Source: Candidatus Levyibacteriota bacterium (lineage in GTDB: Bacteria > Patescibacteriota > Microgenomatia > Levybacterales > GWA1-39-11). Taken from it: 35,331 nucleotides of DNA. Positions 19,402 to 30,556 of the stretch are shown piece after piece. Where the stretch lies: assembly GCA_030645455.1 (NCBI GenBank), contig JAUSNA010000032.1:1-35331 (forward strand), in the 5' to 3' direction. The first letter of the stretch is position 1. Each line of letters opens with the position of its first letter. Below the pieces are notes generated by a model. The model had not been told where the DNA came from and did no database searches. It saw only the letters and a list, made by a program, of their open reading frames with translations. Made by a program: the position numbers and the translations under genes.

Positions 19402-19596
19402 CCCACAACTGGCGCTGGCAGCACAAGAACCACTCCCAAGACATCCTCCGCTAACTCCACAAGGGCCTGACTGGGCGAAAGCATTTGGCACAAGAGCATC
19501 AAAAGAATCAAAAAAACGGCTATTCCGCGAAAAAAGGCTGATCTTTATTTTTTTTACTTTAATTGTAGGAGGACTATATTTCTTCTTATTGTTCAT
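19384..19596 (-). CDS. Putative RiPP (azol(in)e/TOMM-type) precursor peptide, 70 aa
   Basis: MNNKKKYSPPTIKVKKIKISLFSRNSRFFDSFDALVPNAFAQ | SGPCGVSGGCLGSGSCAASASCGLVYCG; Ser/Gly/Cys-rich core, 36 bp downstream of YcaO on the same strand. Confidence 0.8.
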   Translation of the reverse strand: MNNKKKYSPPTIKVKKIKISLFSRNSRFFDSFDALVPNAFAQSGPCGVSGGCLGSGSCAASASCGLVYCG

Positions 19597-19632
19597 ACTA
19601 GTACAGTTAATCTTATTAATTTTCTTTATAAA

Positions 19633-20892
19633 TTACAAGAACGGATGAGGTACCGAATTAATTTTATGCCCAACACCAAACCACTCTGCTATTTCTTTGA
19701 GTCTAGGAATGTTAACGTACTGTTTTTCATTTTCATTAAGATATAATGGTTGTAAACCAGGAATAAATACTTTATAAACGGTGTATTTTATTTCATGAAA
19801 AATATCGGCTGTTATATCTGCAACATACACATGGAGTCCTTTTTGCTTTAGAAGGCTTATACTTTTTTTCAACTCACGTCGATTATCTAACTTTTTTTGA
19901 ACTACTACTTTCTTCTCTAGATTATTTTTTAGCAAAAAGGAGAGCTTTGAAATCATTTTGGTGTCCCACCAAAATAAACCTCTATTAATAATTATTGCCT
20001 CGTTGTTATCGATTTGTTCTTTTTTACCGATTTGTTTCTCTAAATATACTCTCCTAATTAAAGTACGCACCATAAAGGTTTCGTTCATACTTCCCAATAT
20101 AGAATCTGCAATATTAAAGCCAGCCTTTGCCCCGAGCGACACTGCTGGACCCAATCCACTTTTATCTATCAGAACAGAAAGGAATGCAGGAATACCTATG
20201 TTATTTGTTATCTCAAATGTATATATTTTTAGCTTATACTGGGTGCAAAGTGCTAAAATACGTGTCACTCTTTTGTCTCTCAGGGCCAGTAAGTTTACCA
20301 TAGGTACGGGTATCGAGTTTAGATATACACCCATAATTGCATCGCGCTCTACAACCTCATAAATTCCTCGCAGTACTGTTTCTTCGTGGCTAAATCCTCC
20401 TGCAGCGCCTGTTGTGACGAGAGGAAATTCAAAAGATGTTTCATTTTTTCCTGGCTTATAACCACCGTATATTAATGCCGCAGGAATATCACATTTCTCT
20501 CGACTATAAAGATCAAATCCTTTAATGCATCCAACTTTACTCTTTTTTTCTTTTATGGGTCGGAAAGAATTGATCGGAAATGATGTTTGTTCCAATTCAT
20601 CAATAGGTAAAAAAGTTAATTTCTTTTTTCTGTAAGCATAAAAACAAAACCTCTCAATAGATTCTCCGAGGCACTTAATCAGAGCATTTTCTTTACTTTC
20701 AAAAGATACGCCACCTGCATTACAACTTTTGTTCCCATACCCCGAGGTGTAAGGTCTTTGAATATTCAGTCTTGCAACAAACTGATATTGTTGCGGCTCA
20801 TCATGAAATCCTTGCACTTCATTAATTCCATTCAGTAATTTATATTTCTTAATTACTGATAACATCTTTTCCATTTTTATAATGTCATCCAT
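19633..20892 (-). CDS. YcaO-domain protein (SagD-like azoline cyclodehydratase)
   Basis: RPYTSGYGNKSCNAGGVSFESKENALIKCLGESIERFCFYAYR...PLVTTGAAGGFSHEETVLRGIYEVVERDAIM...; Pro-containing C-terminus NSVPHPFL. Confidence 0.9.
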   Translation of the reverse strand: MDDIIKMEKMLSVIKKYKLLNGINEVQGFHDEPQQYQFVARLNIQRPYTSGYGNKSCNAGGVSFESKENALIKCLGESIERFCFYAYRKKKLTFLPIDELEQTSFPINSFRPIKEKKSKVGCIKGFDLYSREKCDIPAALIYGGYKPGKNETSFEFPLVTTGAAGGFSHEETVLRGIYEVVERDAIMGVYLNSIPVPMVNLLALRDKRVTRILALCTQYKLKIYTFEITNNIGIPAFLSVLIDKSGLGPAVSLGAKAGFNIADSILGSMNETFMVRTLIRRVYLEKQIGKKEQIDNNEAIIINRGLFWWDTKMISKLSFLLKNNLEKKVVVQKKLDNRRELKKSISLLKQKGLHVYVADITADIFHEIKYTVYKVFIPGLQPLYLNENEKQYVNIPRLKEIAEWFGVGHKINSVPHPFL

Positions 20893-20967
20893 ATTGGAAC
20901 TGAATTATACTAGGAAGAATTGCCAATAGACAACTTATAAATGCTGTTTATTGGTACGAAGATGGTA

Positions 20968-21576
20968 TTAAAGATTCTTAATTATTGATACTTCAATAAA
21001 ATTATTTGGGTATCGGCTTAGTTGTTCTGTGCGAGTTTTTATAGTGACCATATCACCCGGGGTTAAATCTGCAAAATTAATTACCTTACCTTTTGAATCT
21101 GTGAGCCTAATTTTGGGAATAGCCTCTTCAGGGTATAAAATGTCAATTACGTCGTTACCGTCTCCTACGCTTATTTTCAAATGTACTTTGAATGGAATAT
21201 TTAAATTCTTGCTCGTACCGGCTTTTGTATCGACTAAGCTTATTTTCCCCTCAAATTCGGTTTCTGAAATCGAATAATGTAGCGCCTTGTTACTTTGAAG
21301 TGTTAAGAGATTGTTTTGGAAATTCCCTCCTAACTGTGTATTTACTTGATTGACTGTAGAAGACTTTTCAGGAATATTTGAGTTCTCGCTTTGTGTTTGA
21401 TTGTTTAGTTGTCTATCCGATTGAGGCGAAAGGAAGTCTAATCGTATAATTTCAAAATAATTCATGACATACAAAATCACTCCAATAAGCAATATTACTA
21501 CGATAATTTCCACAAATAACGCCTTTATCCCGGATCTTCTTTTAGTTCCTTCATCTTGCACACTAAATTTTTCCAT
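20968..21576 (-). CDS. Single-pass membrane protein of unknown function (paralog of 21683-22276)
   Basis: N-terminal TM; KALHYSISETEFEGKISLVDTKAG...LTPGDMVTIKTRTEQLSRYPNNFIEVSIIKNL. Confidence 0.65.
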   Translation of the reverse strand: MEKFSVQDEGTKRRSGIKALFVEIIVVILLIGVILYVMNYFEIIRLDFLSPQSDRQLNNQTQSENSNIPEKSSTVNQVNTQLGGNFQNNLLTLQSNKALHYSISETEFEGKISLVDTKAGTSKNLNIPFKVHLKISVGDGNDVIDILYPEEAIPKIRLTDSKGKVINFADLTPGDMVTIKTRTEQLSRYPNNFIEVSIIKNL

Positions 21577-21682
21577 ACTTTTATGTTATGACGTGTAAGT
21601 TTTTCTGTCAACCTAACTTTTTTATAAGCGGTCAATCAAGCAAGGGGATTGGTGGTCTTAAAACCGAATTTTTGAATTGAAA

Positions 21683-22276
21683 TTATTCTTTGGTAATTAC
21701 AATTTCATTAAAATTATTTGGATATTGCCGCAAAGCACCAACGTTTGATCTTATAATCACTTTATCCCCTACTTTTATATCTTGTGTTGTTAGTTTTTCT
21801 TTCTTTGAATCTAATATTTTGACTTTTTCCATTGCCTCTTTAGGAATTAGAAAAACCGTTGTCGCACTCTCAGACCCAATATTTAATTCTATGCGTACTT
21901 CGTATTTACGCCTTGTTGCATTATCCTCTCCTCCGTTAGTCTCAATTGTTTTAATTTCTCCTTCAAATTCACTTATTGTTTGAGCAAAATGCAAAGCCTT
22001 ACTTTTTGCAATTAATCTTAGGTTCTGAAAGTCAAGATTGTTTTGTGCACTATTCGTAGCGTTGCCCGGCCTGAATTGATTTTGCTGAGGAGACTTATTA
22101 ACGGATGGGATTTTCACAACGCTAGCTTGGGGAGCAAATAAAGCTTTTAGGTCAATTACTTTTAGAAAATTTAGCGCAAAAAGAACCATAACTGTCAGAG
22201 CCAAAATAATACCAATCTCAATTGCTAAAGTTCTAATAACAACAAAACGGGATGGGATTTCGTTAGGTAACTCCAT
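21683..22276 (-). CDS. Single-pass membrane protein of unknown function (paralog of 20968-21576)
   Basis: N-terminal TM; KALHFAQTISEFEGEIKTIETNGG...IKVGDKVIIRSNVGALRQYPNNFNEIVITKE. Confidence 0.65.
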   Translation of the reverse strand: MELPNEIPSRFVVIRTLAIEIGIILALTVMVLFALNFLKVIDLKALFAPQASVVKIPSVNKSPQQNQFRPGNATNSAQNNLDFQNLRLIAKSKALHFAQTISEFEGEIKTIETNGGEDNATRRKYEVRIELNIGSESATTVFLIPKEAMEKVKILDSKKEKLTTQDIKVGDKVIIRSNVGALRQYPNNFNEIVITKE

Positions 22277-22361
22277 ATATTTAATTGTAGAAGTATTAAA
22301 AAGAATTTGTCAAACATCGCCTTCGTTGACGCATGACTAATTTTTGTGATAGGCTAAAATC

Positions 22362-22781
22362 ATGAGACGCAAGCATAAAGAAATGGCAGGGCGTATTTTC
22401 TTGGGCATTATTGTGCTGACCATACTTGCGATTGTTATAATTCCAAAACCTCAAGAAAAAAAACTTATCTACCGTTCCCCGACCATTGCACCTCAACAAG
22501 TAAGGGCAACTACGCACACCGTTATTCTTACCTCGAAAGGATTTGAGCCAAATAAAATAACTATTAAAAAAGGCGAGGTTATTATCTGGACAAATAATAG
22601 TGGAAAAACAGCAAGCGTAAATTCAGCAGATCATCCTACGCACAAATTATTCCCAGTACTTAACCTTGGTGCATTTGAAGATGGGCAGAACACTCAGGCC
22701 AGAATTTTTAGAGTAGGAGAATTTACATACCACAATCACCTTAAACCCTCTCAAACAGGCACAATAATAGTTACCGAATAG
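22362..22781 (+). CDS. Membrane-anchored cupredoxin-fold protein
   Basis: N-terminal TM; HTVILTSKGFEPNKITIKKGEVIIWTNNSGKTASVNSADHPTHKLFPVLNLG...VGEFTYHNHLKPSQTGTIIVTE. Confidence 0.82.
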   Translation: MRRKHKEMAGRIFLGIIVLTILAIVIIPKPQEKKLIYRSPTIAPQQVRATTHTVILTSKGFEPNKITIKKGEVIIWTNNSGKTASVNSADHPTHKLFPVLNLGAFEDGQNTQARIFRVGEFTYHNHLKPSQTGTIIVTE

Positions 22782-22822
22782 CTTGCATTAGAATTTATTT
22801 TGGCTTACTATAGCAAATATAA

Positions 22823-24112
22823 ATGGTACAGAAAAAATTATTACCTTTAACACTTGGAATTCTTGCAATAGTAAGCATTTTATATACAGTTTCTTATTTT
22901 TACATTTATAAACCTTTAGACAACCGATTCAGTACATTCAAAACACTCCCAATTATAAATCGTGAGAAAATCAGCGATGGATATACTCTTATTTCCCCCT
23001 ATAACAGAATGCTTTCTGATAACCCAAAGTTACTTAGCAAAATTTATTTGCTCGATCTTTTGGGTAATTCTGTTAATACTTGGAGCTCAAAACATCAAGC
23101 GCTTTACTCCATCCTAAAACCGAACGGAAATCTCGTGGTCACAATGGAAATTCCCAAATATTCTCAGTTCTTCCCACCGGGAGGAAACACCGGGATACTC
23201 CAAGAACTAGATTGGGATTCAAAAGTGGTTTGGGAATATAAAAATGAACGCATGCACCATGATTTTGTACCTCTCAAAAACGGCAACATTCTAGTTGCCC
23301 TATGGGAGAAAACCCCTGATAATATTGCCCAAAATGTTGTGGGCGGAGTGCCAGGTTCAGAGCTAAAAGGAGTCATGTGGTCTGATGAGATAGCCGAAAT
23401 TAACCCAAAGGGAGAGGTTGTTTGGTCTTGGCATGCATATGAGCACATGGATCCTGAAAAGGACATTCTTGGGCAACTTATGCCCCGCTATGCATGGTCC
23501 TTTGCCAATGGACTAGCGTATTCAGATACTAACCCGATTGACGGTACTCCTGCAATACTTGTAAGCAGCAGGTCTACCAATAATGTTTTGATGGTAAGAA
23601 AAAGCGATGGGGAAATTATTTGGCGCTCTCCAAAAGGAATGCTTAGTGCTCAACACGATCCAACTTTTTTGCCAAACGGTAATATTCTGGTTTTTGACAA
23701 CGGATTTGATAGAATTCCCAATCCATTTCCCCTTTACGGATCAAGGGTTCTTGAAATTGATCCCCTTAAAAACGAAATCGTATGGAAATTTGACGGTGGT
23801 GAAGGAGTAATTGATAAGGTCAGGTTTTTTGCGCCACTCGTCAGTGGAGCTCAACGTCTACCAAATGGAAACACACTTATTACCGATGGGCCAAAAGGAC
23901 ATATTTTTGAAACGACAAATGAGGGGGAGATCGTTTGGGATTTCATAAACCCTTATACAACAAATCAAACAGGTCATTTTCCAAATAACTTTATTTTTAA
24001 ATCGAAAAGATACTATGCCGGTGATATAGAATTTCCAAAAGAAATTCGTTCCCCGTTAAATAATTCCTCCTACTCTCTATACAAATTCTTAAATAAAATC
24101 TACCCAGAGTAA
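22823..24112 (+). CDS. Arylsulfotransferase (ASST)-like beta-propeller protein
   Basis: Repeated propeller motifs: DSKVVWEYKNERMHHDFVPLKNGNILVALWE, GEVVWSWHAYEHMDP, DGEIIWRSPKGMLSAQHDPTFLPNGNILVFDNG, GAQRLPNGNTLITDGPKGHIFETTNEGEIVWDF. Confidence 0.82.
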   Translation: MVQKKLLPLTLGILAIVSILYTVSYFYIYKPLDNRFSTFKTLPIINREKISDGYTLISPYNRMLSDNPKLLSKIYLLDLLGNSVNTWSSKHQALYSILKPNGNLVVTMEIPKYSQFFPPGGNTGILQELDWDSKVVWEYKNERMHHDFVPLKNGNILVALWEKTPDNIAQNVVGGVPGSELKGVMWSDEIAEINPKGEVVWSWHAYEHMDPEKDILGQLMPRYAWSFANGLAYSDTNPIDGTPAILVSSRSTNNVLMVRKSDGEIIWRSPKGMLSAQHDPTFLPNGNILVFDNGFDRIPNPFPLYGSRVLEIDPLKNEIVWKFDGGEGVIDKVRFFAPLVSGAQRLPNGNTLITDGPKGHIFETTNEGEIVWDFINPYTTNQTGHFPNNFIFKSKRYYAGDIEFPKEIRSPLNNSSYSLYKFLNKIYPE

Positions 24113-24176
24113 AACTAGTAATCAATCTTCGTATAACGCAGTTCAAACTTTGCTAGATCTAAACAGGTAGAGAAAA

Positions 24177-25406
24177 CTAATAATTTGCCCCGGCATTTGT
24201 CACAAATACATCGTGAGGATGTGATTCCTGGAGTGATGCTTGGGTAATTTGCATAAATTTAGCCTCTTTTTGAAGCTCAGTGATACTTTTTGTCCCCACA
24301 TAATACATACCCGATTTTATCCCCCCAATAGCCTGTTCCACTAATTCCCTGACTGTTCCTTTTATCGGAACAAGGCCTTCTACTCCCTCAGCAATAAGAG
24401 TCTTATCTCCATAGGACTTACCATGAAATTCGTCTTCGGACTTTATTTTAGCTCCATGCTGCATTGCCGCAACGGATCCCATTCCCCGATATTCCTTGAA
24501 ATAATATGCCTCCTCTACTTTTTCCAAGTCTTTTTCATCAATACTCAATTCCTTATGAGCACCTTGGAGAATTGCTGCCAGAGTCTTGCTTTGCTTACCA
24601 AAAATACTTTTAAATCTTGAGGGCACAAAGGACTTTGTAAGCGCGACTACTTTACCTGGCGACTCCGCGCATGAGGCAAAGAGCGATCCCATCATGAGTG
24701 TTGAAGCACCCAAAGCCAATGCTTTTACCATATCCCCTGAATATTTTATTCCACCATCAGCAATTACCGGTATACCATGCTTTTTTGCAGCACGACTAGT
24801 CTCCAGTATTGCTGTCGCTTGCGGAAGACCCATACCGGAAATCACTCTTGTAGTGCAAATTGCACCTGGGCCCATACCAACTCTTAGTCCATCTGCGCCG
24901 GCTTTGCAAAGATCATCTGCAGCTTCATAAGTTGCGATATTACCAACAATAACATCCGTCTTGGGGTACTTTTGCTTAATAAAAGTCAATGCCTCCTTGA
25001 ATTTTATTGTCCAACCATGAGCCGAATCCAGAACTATTACATCAACTCCGGCTTTTACTAACGCCTCAAGCCTCTGCTTGTATCCCTCGCTTACTCCGAT
25101 TGCTGCCCCAACTAGCAATGGTGAACTTGTCGTGCCATGAGCCTTCACCTTTCTGACCTTTTCAGCTTGATCTGCAACAGATAAATTCCTATGAATAATT
25201 CCTATCCCTCCCAGCTGAGCGAGAGTTGTTGCAAGCCTAGTCTCAGTCACTGTATCCATAGGCGCTGACACAAAAGGAGTTTTGAGTTTTATATTTTTAG
25301 TGAGTCTTGTTGAAATGTCTATGTCTTCGCGGGAAAAATCTGAATAGCCGGGGACAAGCAGAATATCATCAAAAGTAAGTGCGAGGGGAAATTTCTTGTC
25401 TTCCAT
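24177..25406 (-). CDS. guaB: IMP dehydrogenase lacking the CBS (Bateman) domain
   Basis: LTFDDILLVPGYSDFSREDIDISTRLTKNIKLKTPFVSAPMDTVTE...RVGMGPGAICTTRVISGMGLPQ...IPVIADGGIKYSGDMVKALALGASTLMMGSLFA; 409 aa. Confidence 0.95.
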   Translation of the reverse strand: MEDKKFPLALTFDDILLVPGYSDFSREDIDISTRLTKNIKLKTPFVSAPMDTVTETRLATTLAQLGGIGIIHRNLSVADQAEKVRKVKAHGTTSSPLLVGAAIGVSEGYKQRLEALVKAGVDVIVLDSAHGWTIKFKEALTFIKQKYPKTDVIVGNIATYEAADDLCKAGADGLRVGMGPGAICTTRVISGMGLPQATAILETSRAAKKHGIPVIADGGIKYSGDMVKALALGASTLMMGSLFASCAESPGKVVALTKSFVPSRFKSIFGKQSKTLAAILQGAHKELSIDEKDLEKVEEAYYFKEYRGMGSVAAMQHGAKIKSEDEFHGKSYGDKTLIAEGVEGLVPIKGTVRELVEQAIGGIKSGMYYVGTKSITELQKEAKFMQITQASLQESHPHDVFVTNAGANY

Positions 25407-25467
25407 AATTCATAGTATAGAATTGAAAAACGCTTGTCAAGACCATTTTTTGAACTTATTTTAGCCC

Positions 25468-25500
25468 ACAAAAAAACCTAGCGGTTAAGCTAGGTTTCCT
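25468..25500 (-). terminator. Rho-independent terminator of the tRNA-23S-5S operon
   Basis: Perfect stem aaacctagc-ggttaa-gctaggttt at 25474-25497; on the minus strand it is followed by a T-run. Confidence 0.85.
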
Positions 25501-25542
25501 TGTCGAATACAATAGTTTTAAATTCCTTGTTTTGTCCGAGAG

Positions 25543-25659
25543 TCCCCCGGCCTTGACCTATTTTCCCCTTTTTTGAAAGTATCGTAGGCGCTGGCGCGTT
25601 TCACTTCTCTGTTCGGAATGGGAAGAGGTGGTTCCACACCGCTCCAAAGACCGAAAGGC
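25543..25659 (-). rRNA. rrf: 5S ribosomal RNA (approximate ends)
   Basis: Minus strand reads GGAGCGGTGTGGAACCACCTCTTCCCATTCCGAACAGAGAAGTGAAACGCGCCAGCGCCTACGATACT; terminal helix CUUUCGGUCUU/AAGGCCGGGGG forms. Confidence 0.9.
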
Positions 25660-25761
25660 TTTCGGACAAAACGTTCTGGGATACAATTTTTAATAACTAG
25701 ACGTTATTAATGTAATTAATTGATCATACTCCGATTAAATCGGAGCCATGATTTAAAAGAA

Positions 25762-29236
<3,475 letters not shown>

Positions 29237-29521
29237 GAAAATCATGTGCTGTTCTTTTAACAAAATTAAAATTACTATGTCCCGATTAAATCGGGACGGC
29301 CTAGTTATTTACTGTTCTAACACACGCTTACGCGGTGCTAGAAACTTGTTGTATCCCAGTTGTTAAAGAACATATTTCTACTGTATTCGAGGAAGGCCAG
29401 GCTATTGCGCCTGCGCCTTTCTCCAGTACAGTAGATGCTTCTAGCGTCTAGATGCTAGTTGCTAGCGGCTAGAAATTTTTAAACTAATTCCTAAACGCTA
29501 GGTCCTAAACGCTAATTTGAG

Positions 29522-29594
29522 TGGACCCAAGGAGACTCGAACTCCTGACCTCCTCATTGCAAATGAGGCGCACTACCAGCTGTGCTATGGGCCC
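29522..29594 (-). tRNA. tRNA-Ala (anticodon TGC), CCA not encoded
   Basis: GGGCCCATAGCACAGCTGGTAGTGCGCCTCATTTGCAATGAGGAGGTCAGGAGTTCGAGTCTCCTTGGGTCCA; acceptor GGGCCCA/TGGGTCC, anticodon stem CCTCA/TGAGG, T-arm AGGAG-TTCGAGT-CTCCT. Confidence 0.97.
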
Positions 29595-29779
29595 GAAAAC
29601 TCCATTACAACCGCGTGTAGCGGTCCTACTCTATTCTTTAATTGTTAAACCCGGTGAAATAAATCGATGCTGTGAACCAGCGAAGAAGACACTATGTGAG
29701 TCCCGTATAGCGGGACGTTAAGCGTAAACTTGTAAAAACTTTATCATGCGTAATTCGATTTACCTCAAAAGGTCTTACT

Positions 29780-29808
29780 ATTCTACTAATATAATGAGCC
29801 TGTGTCAA
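29780..29808 (-). promoter_or_regulatory. Sigma70-type promoter for the tRNA-Ala-23S-5S operon
   Basis: On the minus strand TTGACA (29803-29808) - 17 bp - TAGAAT (29780-29785), upstream of the tRNA. Confidence 0.75.
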
Positions 29809-29881
29809 GGGTATAAAACCACTCCCACTCGTTCTCCAAAGCACAACTCTTAATAAGTAATAAGGTATAATACCGATTAGG

Positions 29882-30502
29882 ATGATATTACAAAACTTTT
29901 TCCTCTTTAAAGATCTAACAATACCCGAAGCCGAAGCCATTGCCCAATTTACAAAACAACAAACATATCCCCCGCGAACATTACTCATAGAACAAGGCAC
30001 TGCTGCTGACGCTGTGTTTTTTGTCCTTGAGGGAAGTGTGATGATCTATAGACTAACAGAAGAAGGCGAAGAAATAAGCCTTGGAATTCTAGGAACTGGT
30101 GAAATAATTGGCGAGATGGCTCTCATTGACAATCAGGCTCGATCAGCGTATGTAAAAACACTGACCACCACGACACTACTTGTCTTATCAAATAAAGAAT
30201 TCCATCGCATTATTGAAGACTATCCAAAAATTGCCCTACATCTTCTGTATTCACTAACACAAAGGGTGAGAAAATCAGATGAGCACTTAGAAACCACAAT
30301 AACAGAGAATCTATCAACGAGAACATGGAACACACTCAATATCCTAACCCAATATTTTCCGGATAATGAGATTGCCCTTACTCATCAAGAATTAGCCTCA
30401 ATTGTGGGAGGAACAAGGGCGAGAATTACCGAGATACTCAATAAGCTGGAAGAAAACAATAGAATAACTCTTTCACAAAGGAAGATAAAAGTGCTCCTAT
30501 AA
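29882..30502 (+). CDS. Crp/Fnr family transcriptional regulator (cNMP-binding domain + HTH)
   Basis: LLIEQGTAADAVFFVLEGSVMIYRLTEEGEEISLGILGTGEIIGEMALIDNQARSAYVKTLTTTTLLVLS...LTHQELASIVGGTRARITEILNKLEENNRI. Confidence 0.92.
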   Translation: MILQNFFLFKDLTIPEAEAIAQFTKQQTYPPRTLLIEQGTAADAVFFVLEGSVMIYRLTEEGEEISLGILGTGEIIGEMALIDNQARSAYVKTLTTTTLLVLSNKEFHRIIEDYPKIALHLLYSLTQRVRKSDEHLETTITENLSTRTWNTLNILTQYFPDNEIALTHQELASIVGGTRARITEILNKLEENNRITLSQRKIKVLL

Positions 30503-30556
30503 GTTGTACTCACCAGAACAGATTACCGCCTCATAACTGTCTAAACTAGCCTTGTT

